A stretch of 64,000 bases of DNA from DATARR01 sp044868005 (GCA_044868005.1 JBIOVX010000044.1:43007-107006); one strand, 5' to 3'. Positions 27,724 through 37,242 are shown, numbered from the stretch's first letter. Numbers and translations are program-made. The notes: a model not told the origin generated them from the sequence alone.

Positions 27724-28734
27724 GTGCGTGCGGTCGAGATCCGCGGCGCCTTCGGCCTCGACAACCTCGCCCTGGTCGAGCGGCCCGATCCGCGGCCCGG
27801 TCCGGGACAGGCGCTGGTGCGGCTCAAGGCCGCCTCGCTCAACTATCGCGACCTGCTGACCGTCGAAGGGAAGTACAACCCGAAGCAGAAGCTGCCGCTC
27901 ATTCCCTGCTCGGACGGCGCCGGCGAGGTGGTGGAAGTCGGCGAAGGCGTGACGCGCGTCGCGCCGGGAGACCGCGTCTGCGCCAATTTCGCCCCGCGCT
28001 GGATCTCCGGCCCGCCGACGCGCGAGAAGCTGCGCGCCACCCTCGGCGGCCCGCTCGACGGCACGCTCGCCGAGCTGGTCGTCTTCGATCAGGAGGCGCT
28101 CGTCAAGATCCCGGAGCATCTTTCAGACGAGGAAGCCGCCACCCTCCCCTGCGCCGCCGTCACCGCCTGGAGCGCGCTGGTGACGGAAGGCGGCGTGACC
28201 GCGGGAGAGAGCGTGCTCGTCCAGGGCACGGGCGGCGTCTCCCTCTTCGCGCTGCAGATCGGCAAGCTCCTCGGCGCGTGTGTCATCGCCACCTCCAGCC
28301 GCGACGAGAAGCTGGCGAGGGTGCGGGAGATGGGCGCCGCGGAAACGATCAACTATCGCGAGGTGCCCGAGTGGGGAGTACGCGCCAAGGAGCTGACCGG
28401 CGGCGCGGGAGTCGATCATGTCGTCGAAGTCGGCGGCGCGGGCACGCTTCAGCAGTCGCTCCGCGCCGTGCGCTTCGGCGGCACGATCAGCCTGATCGGC
28501 AACCTCGCGGGCACCAAGACCGAGCTGTTGCTCACCCAGATCTTCATGCAGAGGATCCGCGTCAACGGCATCCTCGTCGGCCATCGCGAGGGCTTCGAGG
28601 CGATGAACCGCGCCATGGCCCTCCACGGCGTCCGCCCGGTGATCGACCGGATCTTCCCGTTCGAAGAGTTCCGCGCCGCCTTCGACCACATGGCGGCGGG
28701 GGACCACTTTGGGAAGATCGTGGTGAGGATCTGA
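27724..28734 (+). CDS. MDR family NADPH:quinone-reductase-like oxidoreductase
   Basis: A 336-residue medium-chain reductase. The N-terminal GroES-like part contains AASLNYRDLLTVEGKYN and PCSDGAGEVVEVGEGV. The Rossmann part has VLVQGTGGVSLFALQIGKLL and the nucleotide-selecting IATSSRDEKLARVREMG. The structural-zinc cysteine lobe of true alcohol dehydrogenases is absent, so it is a zinc-free quinone or enoyl reductase-like member. Start is GTG at 27724, 3 bp after the HIT stop. A GC-rich hairpin follows the stop. Confidence 0.9.
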   Translation: MRAVEIRGAFGLDNLALVERPDPRPGPGQALVRLKAASLNYRDLLTVEGKYNPKQKLPLIPCSDGAGEVVEVGEGVTRVAPGDRVCANFAPRWISGPPTREKLRATLGGPLDGTLAELVVFDQEALVKIPEHLSDEEAATLPCAAVTAWSALVTEGGVTAGESVLVQGTGGVSLFALQIGKLLGACVIATSSRDEKLARVREMGAAETINYREVPEWGVRAKELTGGAGVDHVVEVGGAGTLQQSLRAVRFGGTISLIGNLAGTKTELLLTQIFMQRIRVNGILVGHREGFEAMNRAMALHGVRPVIDRIFPFEEFRAAFDHMAAGDHFGKIVVRI

Positions 28735-28748
28735 GGGATAAAATTCTT

Positions 28749-28779
28749 CGTAGGGGCGGGGACAAGCCCCGCCCCTACG
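28749..28779. repeat. GGGGCGGGG hairpin, dispersed repeat and possible terminator
   Basis: A perfect 13-bp stem (28749-28761 with 28767-28779; CGTAGGGGCGGGG) has loop ACAAG. It lies between convergent genes, so it may end transcription from both sides. The same element with the complementary loop is at 63977-63997. Confidence 0.75.
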
Positions 28780-28792
28780 TTCGTTTCCGAAC

Positions 28793-31700
28793 CTACTTCA
28801 CCTCGATCGCCCCCTGCTCGCTCAGTAATCCGATCCCGGCCTCCGCTACCTTCTGGCGGAACGCCGCCACGTCCTCGGCGAAGAGCTTGTTGAAGTCGGC
28901 GAGCACGGTCTTCACCGTGGTCTCGGCTTCTTCCAGATCGTCCAAGGTGGTGGGCGACGGCTTGCTCCAGGTGGACTCGAAGGCGCGGCCGACGTCCGAG
29001 GCTTTGTTCCACGGAGTCTCGTCCTCGACGATGCCCTTGGTGTCCGGCGGCACGTAGAGCCGGCGCTCCATCGCCGAGAGCTTCTTCTGCAGGTCCCGCG
29101 CCGCTTGGGCCAGCGGTTTGTCCGGATCTTCGCCGTCCTTCGCCGCGCCGGCGTCCGTCTTCTCGCGCTCCTTCTTGCGCGCCTCCAGCTTGGCGAGCAC
29201 GACCTTGACGTCGTCCTTGGCCGCGGCGAGGCGCGAGATGGCGTCCGCCACCGCGTTCTGCAGCGCGCCGGCACGCACCACCGCGGCCTCCCGCGCCTGC
29301 CAGTCCGCATCGGTATTGGCGAGCGCCGGATCGGCGACCACCTGCAGCGTCTGCTTCGCCTCCTTGTCGCGGAACTTCACGGTCACGGTGTAGGTGCCGG
29401 GCGCCACCACCGGGCCGCTGTCGCGCTGGAAGAACCCGCCGCGTTCGCCCAGCGGCGGCCGGCGGAAGGAGTCGCGGCCGAAGTCCCAGGCGGCACGGTT
29501 GAGGCCGAGCTTGGCCGGCCCCTCTATCTTGCGGACGAGCTTGCCCGCGGCGTCGGCGATGCGGATCTCGACCTTCGGCTCCTTGTCCTTTCCATCCGCT
29601 CCGCCTTCCTCGGCCGATGGCCGGCCGCGGACTTCCTCCTTCGTCGGCTGATCCTCCTTGACCGGGCCGCCCGGCGTTTCCGCCGGCGGCTGGGCCTTGG
29701 CCCGCGCCGCGGCGCGCTCGGCTTCCTTGCGCGCCCGCTCCTTCTCGGTGTCCGGCAGAGGCAGGCCGGAAGCGTTCAGCGAATAGGTGATGAGCGCTCC
29801 ATAGGCGCGGTTCTCGCCCTGGTACTCGCCGGCGCCGCCGCCCCGCACGCCCCCGCCCGGCCGGTTGCGGTGCAGCATCGCCGGCGCGCTCGGGAAGAGA
29901 TGCACCGGCTCGGCGAGAGCCTCCGCCGAAACCTCGCGCAAGGGCGTGATGTCGTCGAGCACGTAAAGGGCGCGGCCGTGGGTGCCGATGACGAGATCCA
30001 GGTCGCGCGGATGGATCACCAGGTCCATCACCGAGGCCGTCGGTATGCCGTGGCGCCAGGGCAGCCACTTGCCGCCGCCGTCGAAGGAAACCCACAAGCC
30101 GAATTCCGTGCCGAGGAAGAGCAAGTCCTTCTTCACCGGATCCTGCTCCACCGACAGCGCGTAGCCTCGCAGGTCCTTGGTCGCCAGGCTATTCCAGGTC
30201 TTCCCCCAGTCGTCCGTACGGTAGACGTAGGGCTTGAAGTTCTCGCGGCGGTGATTGTCGAACACCACGAAGGCCGAGCCGGCGTCGAACTTCGACGGCA
30301 GGATGTGCGGGATCCAGGTGTTGGCCGGCACGCCGTGGACGTTCTTCTCGACGCTCGTCCAGGTGGCGCCGCCGTCGCGCGTCACGTGCAGCCGGCCGTC
30401 GTCGGTTCCCACCCAGATCACACCCTTCTGCAGCGGGCTCGGCGCGATGGCGATGATGGTGGTGAAGTTCTCGGCCGCGGTGACGTCCGGGGTCAGGCCG
30501 CCGGTCTTCGACTGCTGCTGCCACTCGGAATTGTCGGTCGTCAGGTCCGGGCTGATGATCGTCCAACTGGCGCCGCGGTCCGCCGACTTGTGGACGTACT
30601 GGCTGCCGTAGTAGATCGTCCCTGGCTCGAAAGGATCGACGCCCAGGCCGGCGTTCCAGTTGAAGCGGAGCTTCTCGAGGCCGCTCTCCGGCTTCGGCTC
30701 GGGAGGCTGGATGGGGTTGAATTCCAGCCCGCGCAGATCCCAGCGGACCAGCTCGCCGCCCTGGGACATCGAGTAGCCCGCCAGCGAGTCCTGCGGATCG
30801 GGCCGCGTGTCGAAGCCGTCGCCCCCGCCCACCGGCTCCCACTTGGAGCTCCGGATCCCTCCCTGCTCCCAGGCCGAGCTCGGGCCCCGCCACGAGCCGT
30901 TGTCCTGCAGGCCGCCGTAGATGTTGTACGGCGTCTCCATGTCAACCGCTACGTGGTAGTACTGCCCCAGCGGCAGAGTGCCCACGAATTGCCAGGTCTC
31001 TCCCCGGTCGTGGCTGATGGCGACGCCTCCGTCGCTGCCGGTGACGATGTGATTGGGGTCCTGCGGGTCGATCCAGATGGCGTGATAGTCGCCGTGGACC
31101 TCGCGCGAGCGGCCGAGCGTGTTGAACGTCTTGCCGCTGTCCTCCGAGAAGCGGAGACGGGCGGTCAGGCTGTAGAGGCGGTTCGGCCACGCCGGATCCA
31201 CTTCGATATCGGCGTAGTAGAACGGCCGCTCCGCCGTCCGCTGGTCCTCGTTGACCTTCTCCCAGGTCTTGCCGCCGTCGGTCGAGCGGAGGAGCGCGCT
31301 CTTCTCGGCCTCCACCAGGGCATAGACGACGTTCGGGCTCGAGCGTGAGATGGCGAGACCGATCCGCCCGAGGTCGCCTTTCGGCAGGCCGTCCTCCTCC
31401 GTGTAGCGCTTCCAGGTCTCACCCCCGTCGTGGGTGACGTAGAGGCCCGAGCCCGGGCCGCCGGAGCGGAAGAACCAGGGCCAGCGCCGGTAGTCCCACA
31501 GGGCGGCGAAGAGCTTGTTCGGATTGCTCGGATCGCCGATCAGGTCCGCCGCGCCGGTGCGCGGGTCCACGTAGAGGACCTTGCGCCAGGTCTTGCCGCC
31601 GTCGGTCGTTTTGAACACGCCGCGGTCGGCGTTCTCGCCCCAGACCTGGCCCATCGCCGCCACCCAGGCGACGTTCGGATCGGCGGGGTGAAGCACGATG

Positions 31701-32137
31701 CGGTGGATGCGCTCCGTGGCCTCGAGCCCCAGGTGCGTCCACGTCTTGCCGCCGTCGAGCGAGCGGTAGATACCGTTGCCGATCGACACGCTGTTGCGCG
31801 GATTGCCCTCGCCCGTGCCCACCCAGACGACGTCGGGATTGGACTGGTTGACGGCGATGGCGCCGATCGAAGCCACCGGCTGGTCGTCGAACACCGGCGT
31901 CCAGGTGAGCCCGCCGTTGACCGATTTCCAGACGCCGCCGGCGGCCGCTCCGACATAGATGACGTCGGGATTCGAGGCCACGACATCGACGGCGGCCACG
32001 CGGCCGCTCATCGCCGCCGGGCCGATCGACCGGGCCTTGAGGCCGGCGAGCAGGTCCGGATCCACGGAGCCCGCCGCGAGAGCCGTTCCAGGCAGGAAAA
32101 GAAGCGCGAGCGCTGCGAATCTCAGGATTCGGATCAT
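28793..32137 (-). CDS. Secreted VPS10/sortilin-like BNR-repeat protein
   Basis: A 1114-residue exported protein. A signal peptide (FAALALLFLPGTALAAG) is followed by a roughly 700-residue beta-propeller with at least ten Asp-box repeats, such as SVNGGLTWTPV, SLDGGKTWTHL, TTDGGKTWRKV, STDGGKTWEKV, SADRGASWTII and TDDWGKTWNSL. This pattern is shared with VPS10/sortilin and BNR 'glycosyl hydrolase-like' proteins, which often lack enzyme activity. Residues of about 790-1114 hold an Ala/Glu/Lys-rich segment, a beta domain (APGTYTVTVKFRD) and a helical, coiled-coil-like tail. Such proteins are abundant in Acidobacteriota. Function unknown; ligand or peptide binding at the surface is possible. Confidence 0.88.
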   Translation of the reverse strand: MIRILRFAALALLFLPGTALAAGSVDPDLLAGLKARSIGPAAMSGRVAAVDVVASNPDVIYVGAAAGGVWKSVNGGLTWTPVFDDQPVASIGAIAVNQSNPDVVWVGTGEGNPRNSVSIGNGIYRSLDGGKTWTHLGLEATERIHRIVLHPADPNVAWVAAMGQVWGENADRGVFKTTDGGKTWRKVLYVDPRTGAADLIGDPSNPNKLFAALWDYRRWPWFFRSGGPGSGLYVTHDGGETWKRYTEEDGLPKGDLGRIGLAISRSSPNVVYALVEAEKSALLRSTDGGKTWEKVNEDQRTAERPFYYADIEVDPAWPNRLYSLTARLRFSEDSGKTFNTLGRSREVHGDYHAIWIDPQDPNHIVTGSDGGVAISHDRGETWQFVGTLPLGQYYHVAVDMETPYNIYGGLQDNGSWRGPSSAWEQGGIRSSKWEPVGGGDGFDTRPDPQDSLAGYSMSQGGELVRWDLRGLEFNPIQPPEPKPESGLEKLRFNWNAGLGVDPFEPGTIYYGSQYVHKSADRGASWTIISPDLTTDNSEWQQQSKTGGLTPDVTAAENFTTIIAIAPSPLQKGVIWVGTDDGRLHVTRDGGATWTSVEKNVHGVPANTWIPHILPSKFDAGSAFVVFDNHRRENFKPYVYRTDDWGKTWNSLATKDLRGYALSVEQDPVKKDLLFLGTEFGLWVSFDGGGKWLPWRHGIPTASVMDLVIHPRDLDLVIGTHGRALYVLDDITPLREVSAEALAEPVHLFPSAPAMLHRNRPGGGVRGGGAGEYQGENRAYGALITYSLNASGLPLPDTEKERARKEAERAAARAKAQPPAETPGGPVKEDQPTKEEVRGRPSAEEGGADGKDKEPKVEIRIADAAGKLVRKIEGPAKLGLNRAAWDFGRDSFRRPPLGERGGFFQRDSGPVVAPGTYTVTVKFRDKEAKQTLQVVADPALANTDADWQAREAAVVRAGALQNAVADAISRLAAAKDDVKVVLAKLEARKKEREKTDAGAAKDGEDPDKPLAQAARDLQKKLSAMERRLYVPPDTKGIVEDETPWNKASDVGRAFESTWSKPSPTTLDDLEEAETTVKTVLADFNKLFAEDVAAFRQKVAEAGIGLLSEQGAIEVK

Positions 32138-32249
32138 GGATTTCCCCCTCGGATGATGGCAAAGACGACTACCGCGACGCTACATAGCGCAGTAGGGTGG
32201 GTTCGTCAACGGGGGGAGCTGTCCTTCTGCGGAGCTGAGCTCGGCGCTC

Positions 32250-33959
32250 CTACACCGTCACCATCGTCCCGTCGAACTTGGTGAACGTGAAGCCGTCGAA
32301 CTTCTCGTTGTAGCAGGCCCGCTGGTCGCGCAGGATGCTGATGGCGAGCGCCTCGCCGGCGCGCAGCGATTCGAGCGCGTCCGAGCGCCAATGCACTCCG
32401 GCGATGTTGCGGCCGGTGGCGACGTTGGAGGCCAGCTTGTTCAGCTCGCCGCGCACCGTCAGCTCCGGACCGGTGTAGGGCTCGAGCGCGAGGCCGTCCG
32501 CGGTCGGCACCACCGGGTTCGGGATGACAAAGTTCTCGTCGAACAGCGCCTTCAGGATCGTCACGCAGGCTCCCGCCACCGTGGCATGGCCCGCGGTGTA
32601 GGAAGGATGGGTCGGAGCACCTTCCGGGAAGGCCAGGGGCAGGAGATAGCTGCCGTTCTCGCCGTGCACGCGGTCCAGGACGGGCGAGTCGAGCTGCTTC
32701 GCATAGATGACGCCGGGGTAGCGGTCGTGCACGATCTGGTTGTGCACCAGGCCGCCCCAGGCTTCGGGCCGCAGCCGGCGGTTGACCTGCCACTTCTTGT
32801 GCCAGGTCACCTTGAGAGCGCGCGAGGCCACCTCGCACATCAGCGCCTTCATGTGAGGCGGGCCGAAGGTGGTGAAGCCGATCTGGGTCGGATTGCCGAT
32901 GTAGGGGTTGCCCTTGTTGAACGGGCAGCCGATGCCGCCCGAGAGAGGATCGGAGCTCGGCGGCGTCATCAGGATCAGGCAGGCGTTGAAGTAGGCCTGG
33001 AAGAGGACGTCGATGTGCACCCACTGCGAAAGATCGCGGCCGTTACGGATGTAGCGGCGGACGGGATCGAAGTCGGCCGCCGCCGATTCGGGGAAATCCC
33101 CGTTCTGCACCGCCAGCCAGTTGTCATAGTCCGTCAGATGATCGGTGCCGGGCAGCAGGGTGCGCATCTTGCGCTCGATGTACTCGACGCCGAACGGCGT
33201 GTTGAGCCACATGAACTGGGAGATGTAGGGCCCGACCCGGGTGCCGGAAAGGACGTCCCGGAAGAGGGTCTGCGGCGTCACCTTGCCGTTGGCCTTGAGG
33301 CCCTTGAAGTCGCCGCCGAAGCGGTTGAGATCGGCGCAGGCCGCGGCCACGCCCGCGTTTCCCGCGTAGTCGAGGAAGTTGACGTCGCGCAACAGCGCCA
33401 TCCAGTAGAGCTCGACACCTTCGCCGGCTTCCTCGGCGCTGGCGAGGGCCGGCGGCGCCGGCACCGCGATCTCGTGCGAGTCCGCCCCCTCGAGATCGAA
33501 GGCCAGACCGCCCTGCGGGGAGGTCAGCTTGTTCGTGCCGCCGAGGATGACGGCGTCGAAATCCTCCGGACGATTCGACGTGATGGCGCGCAGGAGGCTG
33601 TCGTAAGCCGCCGGCTCCACCTCGCCGAAGCTGTCGTGCGGCAGTCCCTTCGTGTAGTTGCCGATGCGGTTCGGATACCGGCTCTCGTCGCCGTTGGTGA
33701 GGTGCCGCGCCATGGGCTGGCTCTTGTGGTACGTCGCGGCGTCCATGCGCATCTGGAAGGCGCGGTTGCGCCGCAGGATGCCCGCCGGAGCGGCTCCCAG
33801 GGCGTCCGGTAAGGCCACCTGGGCCGCCTCGGCCTTCAGCGGCGCCAGACCTGCGGCGCTCGTGGCCATGGCCGCGGCGGCGCCCAGGCCGCCGAGGAAA
33901 TTGCGCCGGCTCAGCCCGGGCGAATCTTCCCCTACCGTCTCGTCCTCGATCGATCGCAT
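32250..33959 (-). CDS. Vanadium-dependent haloperoxidase-like protein (Tat-exported)
   Basis: A 569-residue protein of the PAP2/vanadium haloperoxidase superfamily. A twin-arginine signal (SRRNFLGGLGAAAAMATSAAG) fits export in folded form. Oxyanion/vanadate-site motifs are RLRPEAWGG (Lys/Arg region), HPSYTAGHATVAGAC (P-S-x-x-x-G-H) and GVHWRSDALESLRAGE (His ligand region). The ATG at 33959 has GGAGGT upstream; the longer frame lacks a ribosome site. It may oxidise halides or be an acid phosphatase; sequence alone cannot decide. Confidence 0.87.
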   Translation of the reverse strand: MRSIEDETVGEDSPGLSRRNFLGGLGAAAAMATSAAGLAPLKAEAAQVALPDALGAAPAGILRRNRAFQMRMDAATYHKSQPMARHLTNGDESRYPNRIGNYTKGLPHDSFGEVEPAAYDSLLRAITSNRPEDFDAVILGGTNKLTSPQGGLAFDLEGADSHEIAVPAPPALASAEEAGEGVELYWMALLRDVNFLDYAGNAGVAAACADLNRFGGDFKGLKANGKVTPQTLFRDVLSGTRVGPYISQFMWLNTPFGVEYIERKMRTLLPGTDHLTDYDNWLAVQNGDFPESAAADFDPVRRYIRNGRDLSQWVHIDVLFQAYFNACLILMTPPSSDPLSGGIGCPFNKGNPYIGNPTQIGFTTFGPPHMKALMCEVASRALKVTWHKKWQVNRRLRPEAWGGLVHNQIVHDRYPGVIYAKQLDSPVLDRVHGENGSYLLPLAFPEGAPTHPSYTAGHATVAGACVTILKALFDENFVIPNPVVPTADGLALEPYTGPELTVRGELNKLASNVATGRNIAGVHWRSDALESLRAGEALAISILRDQRACYNEKFDGFTFTKFDGTMVTV

Positions 33960-34116
33960 CAGGAGACCTCCTTCTAAGCAGGTTTTCTTGCCGGGGAGAC
34001 GATGGGCGACCCGCCGGGGGCTCGCCGGAGATTCCTCTTCCACTCCCGAGAAGCGACAGCCTGAAATAGCACCGACCGTGGGAGCTTATAGCAAAACAGC
34101 ATTCCCGGGGGCCGGC

Positions 34117-34145
34117 TTGACAGCCGCAACGCCGTATGTCATAAA
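34117..34145 (+). promoter_or_regulatory. Putative promoter of the 'DGTxxGT'/PA14 gene
   Basis: TTGACA at 34117-34122 is followed after 17 nt by CATAAA (34140-34145), about 40 nt before the ATG at 34187. Confidence 0.4.
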
Positions 34146-34186
34146 AGCAAAGTATCGGCCAGCGACGTACCCGGGAGGTGGACACC

Positions 34187-36301
34187 ATGTTCCATACAGC
34201 AGTCTCTCGCCCCTGCGCGGCAACGGTTCCTACCCGGGTGCGCCGCTGGCTCCTCTTTTTGATGGCAGCCTTGGCGGCCGCTCCCGCCTTCGCCGCCGGC
34301 CCCCCGGCGCCCTACCTGGTGCGAGACATCAATCCCACGGAACAAGCCTGGTTCCCGGAGTGCAACCTCCTCTGTCCGCCGAGCCCGGCCTACCGCGGCT
34401 CGCTGCCCACCGACCTCACGCCCCTCGGCAATCGCGTTTTCTTCATGGCCTTCGAGGGCGCTCACGGTCTGGAGCCGTGGGTCAGCGACGGCACCGAGGC
34501 CGGCACCTTCCTGCTGGCCGACCTGTGGCCCTTTTACTACGACTCGACTCCGCACTTCATCGGCAAGCTGGGCAGCCGGGTCCTGTTCTGGGCGGACGAG
34601 ATAGGAGGCGGATACTACAGAACTCTGTTCGCCACCGACGGCACGCCGGCCGGCACGACCGAGCTGAGCCTGCCGTGCTCGCCGGAATGTGGCGACCAGA
34701 CCCTCGTGACCGCCGAGCTCGAAGGCCAGCTCTTCCTCGCCGCCTACAGCAGGAGGCAGAATCATTCCTTCCTCTATCGCACCGACGGCACCCCGGCGGG
34801 CGGCCACCTCGCCGCCGATCTCTGCCCCGGCGGCATTAGCTGTTCGCGCAACGTCCGCGAGATGGTGGTCTGGAAGGGGCAGCTCTACTACCTGACCAAC
34901 TACGCCGACGAGCCCGGCCGCCTCTACCGCCTGTCCTCGGCGGAGGCGTCCCCGGTGGAGGTGCTCGCCGCCTGCGAGGCGAAGAGCCACCTGACCCCGT
35001 TGGGTGACCGCCTATTGTTCGCCGGCACCTGCCCGGGCGGTCCGCCCGGTCGCTCGCTCTACGCGCTCGACGGTCCCGAGGCGACGCCGCGTCTCGTCCA
35101 GGACTTCAATAGCGGCAGCGACCCCGACTCCGTGGCCACCTGGGGCGGCGATCGCGCCGCCGTCGTCGTCGGCCACAAGCTGTGGATCACCGACGGCGCC
35201 GCGGGCGGGACAGTGCCGGTCGCCGGGATGCTCCACGTGACCTGGGTCGTCCCCTTTCGCGACCTCCTGCTGGTGAGCGGCACCGGCGAGAGCCAGGCGG
35301 GGCTGTTCGCGCTCGACCGCGCGGGCCACCTCACGCTCCTGCACGCCGGCTCGATCGAGACCCCAGCGCAGCCCGGGGGGGATTTCGCCTTCTTCACCAG
35401 CCGGGAATCGACGACCGGCAGCGAGCCCTGGTTCACCGATGGGACGCCGGCCGGGACCGGCCTGCTGGCCGATCTCAAGCCGGGGCCGGAATCCTCCTCG
35501 CCGGGCTTCGTGCGCGGCGGCGACCTGGAAGGCTACGTGCTGGCCGGAGAGCACGTCTTCTTCCCTGCCGACGACGGGCAGCACGACAGCGAGCTGTGGG
35601 CGGTGAAGATCGGCTCCGCCCCGCGCATCGTCACGCCGCCGGCGAGCCAACAAATCCAGCCCGGCGCCGCCGTTAGCTTCACGGTTGCCGCCGAGGGCAG
35701 CGCACCGCTGAGCTACCAGTGGCTCCGCAACGGCGCTCCCATCGCCGGCGCCACGGGGGCGACCTATACGCTGGCGGCAGTGACGCAGGCCGACCACGGG
35801 GCCCAGCTCGCGGTGACGGTGAGCAACGCCTTCGGCAGCGTCACCTCGGTTCCCGCCACGCTCACCGTGGCGGTGGCGCACGGCCTGCTCGGCACCTACT
35901 TCGGCGACCCGACGCTCGGCGCCGCTCGCCTGCAACGCACCGACCCGCAGGTCGATTTCAACTGGGGCACCGGCTCACCGGCCGCCAACCTGCCCGCGGA
36001 TGACTTCTCCGTCCGCTGGACCGGCGAGGTGGAGACACCGGCGACCGCCACCTACACCTTCCACGTGCGCAGCGACGACGGCGTCCGGCTGTGGGTCGAC
36101 GATCGGCTGGTGATCGACGACTGGGGCCCCCACCCGGCCCGCAATGCCCACGGCACCATCGCGCTCGTCGGCGGCCACCGCTACCGGCTGCGGCTCGAGT
36201 ACCGCGCGCTGGCGGGCAACGCGCTGGTGCGGCTGCTGTGGAGCCGCCCGGGCATGCCGCGCCAGGTCGTCCCCTCGGTGCGGCTGTTCCCCGGCAGCTA
36301 A
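34187..36301 (+). CDS. Secreted 'DGTxxGT'-repeat protein with Ig-like and PA14 domains
   Basis: A 704-residue exported protein. The signal peptide is LLFLMAALAAAPAFAAG. Residues of about 30-470 contain repeats of the type EPWVSDGTEAGTFLLADL, FATDGTPAGTTEL, LYRTDGTPAGGHLAADL and EPWFTDGTPAGTGLLADL, typical of 'ELWxxDGTxxGT' surface proteins. An Ig-like domain follows at about 480-565 (ITAPPASQQIQPGAAVSF-like start, LSYQWLRNGAPIAGATG). A PA14 domain is C-terminal at about 570-700 (TATYTFHVRSDDGVRLWVDD, HRYRLRLEYRALAGNALVRL). The ATG at 34187 follows GGGAGGTGG; a GTG three codons earlier overlaps that site. Likely carbohydrate or matrix binding. Confidence 0.85.
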   Translation: MFHTAVSRPCAATVPTRVRRWLLFLMAALAAAPAFAAGPPAPYLVRDINPTEQAWFPECNLLCPPSPAYRGSLPTDLTPLGNRVFFMAFEGAHGLEPWVSDGTEAGTFLLADLWPFYYDSTPHFIGKLGSRVLFWADEIGGGYYRTLFATDGTPAGTTELSLPCSPECGDQTLVTAELEGQLFLAAYSRRQNHSFLYRTDGTPAGGHLAADLCPGGISCSRNVREMVVWKGQLYYLTNYADEPGRLYRLSSAEASPVEVLAACEAKSHLTPLGDRLLFAGTCPGGPPGRSLYALDGPEATPRLVQDFNSGSDPDSVATWGGDRAAVVVGHKLWITDGAAGGTVPVAGMLHVTWVVPFRDLLLVSGTGESQAGLFALDRAGHLTLLHAGSIETPAQPGGDFAFFTSRESTTGSEPWFTDGTPAGTGLLADLKPGPESSSPGFVRGGDLEGYVLAGEHVFFPADDGQHDSELWAVKIGSAPRIVTPPASQQIQPGAAVSFTVAAEGSAPLSYQWLRNGAPIAGATGATYTLAAVTQADHGAQLAVTVSNAFGSVTSVPATLTVAVAHGLLGTYFGDPTLGAARLQRTDPQVDFNWGTGSPAANLPADDFSVRWTGEVETPATATYTFHVRSDDGVRLWVDDRLVIDDWGPHPARNAHGTIALVGGHRYRLRLEYRALAGNALVRLLWSRPGMPRQVVPSVRLFPGS

Positions 36302-36313
36302 GCTCGGCTGAGC

Positions 36314-36907
36314 TTAGAACGGCGGCAGATACCCGCGCTGCAGCAGGAACCCGGCGTAGCGCGAGGCCGACGCGGGCCCGGCGAGCTCGAAGCCCAGCGC
36401 GTCGGCCACGCGGTTGACGAGATTGAAGTTGGCGCAGACGTGGACGGCGTCGGCGATTGCCTCGTCGGAGAGGCCGGCCGCCCGCAACGGCGCCACGTCC
36501 GCCGGTCCCACCTCCTGAGGCGTCAGGGTGAGCTTCTCGAGAAACGCCAGCGCCGCCCGGAGCGGTTCCGAGATGGGGGCCGTCCGATAATCCGCCAGCG
36601 TTGCCTCGACCAGATCCGCTTTACCCGATGCCCGCGACGCGACCGCGCCGTGCGCGACCTTTCAGAACAGGCACTGGTTGAGCCGCGAGACGAACGCCGC
36701 CATCAGCTCGCGCTCCCAGACGCTCCACGGCGAAGGCCCGCGCAGGATGGACTGGACCCAGCGGTCGTAGGACGCGCCGAAGAACTCCCGGCGATAACAG
36801 ATCGTACGGATCACGTCGGGCACCCGCACCCGGTGCTTCAAGGTCAGCCAGGCGACCAGGAAGTGGTAGCGCAGCGGGCGCCTGGATTGAACCCTCTTGA
36901 GGCGCAT
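36314..36907 (-). CDS. AhpD-like carboxymuconolactone decarboxylase family selenoprotein (TGA = Sec82)
   Basis: A 197-residue protein, read through a TGA at 36664-36662. Before it: EFFGASYDRWVQSILRG and ERELMAAFVSRLNQCLF. After it: KVAHGAVASRASGKADLVEA, LAFLEKLTLTPQEVGPADV and EAIADAVHVCANFNLVNRVA, which is the normal remainder of an AhpD/CMD alkylhydroperoxidase-type protein. The AhpD motif E-x11-C-x2-C-x3-H is complete if TGA replaces the second Cys: E67, C79, U82, H86. The ATG at 36907 overlaps the stop of the upstream CMD-like gene (TGATG). Either half alone would be a truncated protein. A possible SECIS hairpin just after TGA (CGCG-CACGG-CGCG) is weak. Likely role: peroxide or alkylhydroperoxide reduction. 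Confidence 0.85.
36662..36664 (-). other. Putative selenocysteine codon (TGA) in AhpD-like protein
   Basis: The TGA is codon 82, exactly at the second redox position of the C-x2-C pair in the E-x11-C-x2-C-x3-H AhpD motif. Confidence 0.83.
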
Positions 36908-37242
36908 CAGGCATCTCCCGCCAGGGCGGCGAGCCCGCGTTCGAGCCGGCCGACCCCGGCGCCCAGGGCGGCGGCGAGCGTCAGCTCGAAGATCGCGTCC
37001 TCGGAATAGCCGGCGCGCTGGAGCCGCTCGATATCCTCGTCGGTCACCTGCCAGGCTTGGCGGATCACCTTGTCGACGAAGTCCGCAAGCTCCGGCGGGA
37101 CGGAGCCGGCCGCTTCCCCTTGGCGGCCGCCGGCCACGGCGGCCCGCGCTTCGACGGCCTGGCGCAGCGCGGCGTCTGTCGTCCCCCTTCCGGTGAAGAC
37201 GGACTGCCGAAGCCGCTCGACCCAGACGCCGTGGCGATCCAT
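36907..37242 (-). CDS. Small CMD/AhpD-related protein, partner of the selenoprotein
   Basis: A 111-residue protein. TGRGTTDAALRQAVEARAAV is followed by ELADFVDKVIRQAWQVTDED and RAGYSEDAIFELTLAAALGA, which resembles the helical core of carboxymuconolactone decarboxylase-like proteins. The C-x2-C pair is absent. The ATG at 37242 has GGAAAGG just upstream; an upstream in-frame ATG (37266) lacks a ribosome site. The stop overlaps the selenoprotein start by one base. It may be a non-catalytic partner subunit in a mixed oligomer, since AhpD-like proteins are oligomeric; this is inference. Confidence 0.7.
   Translation of the reverse strand: MDRHGVWVERLRQSVFTGRGTTDAALRQAVEARAAVAGGRQGEAAGSVPPELADFVDKVIRQAWQVTDEDIERLQRAGYSEDAIFELTLAAALGAGVGRLERGLAALAGDA

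Noticed and set aside
36314..36511. Separate small gene at the end of the CMD region
   Set aside because: It is the C-terminal part of the AhpD-like protein, continuous in frame with the upstream half through the TGA.
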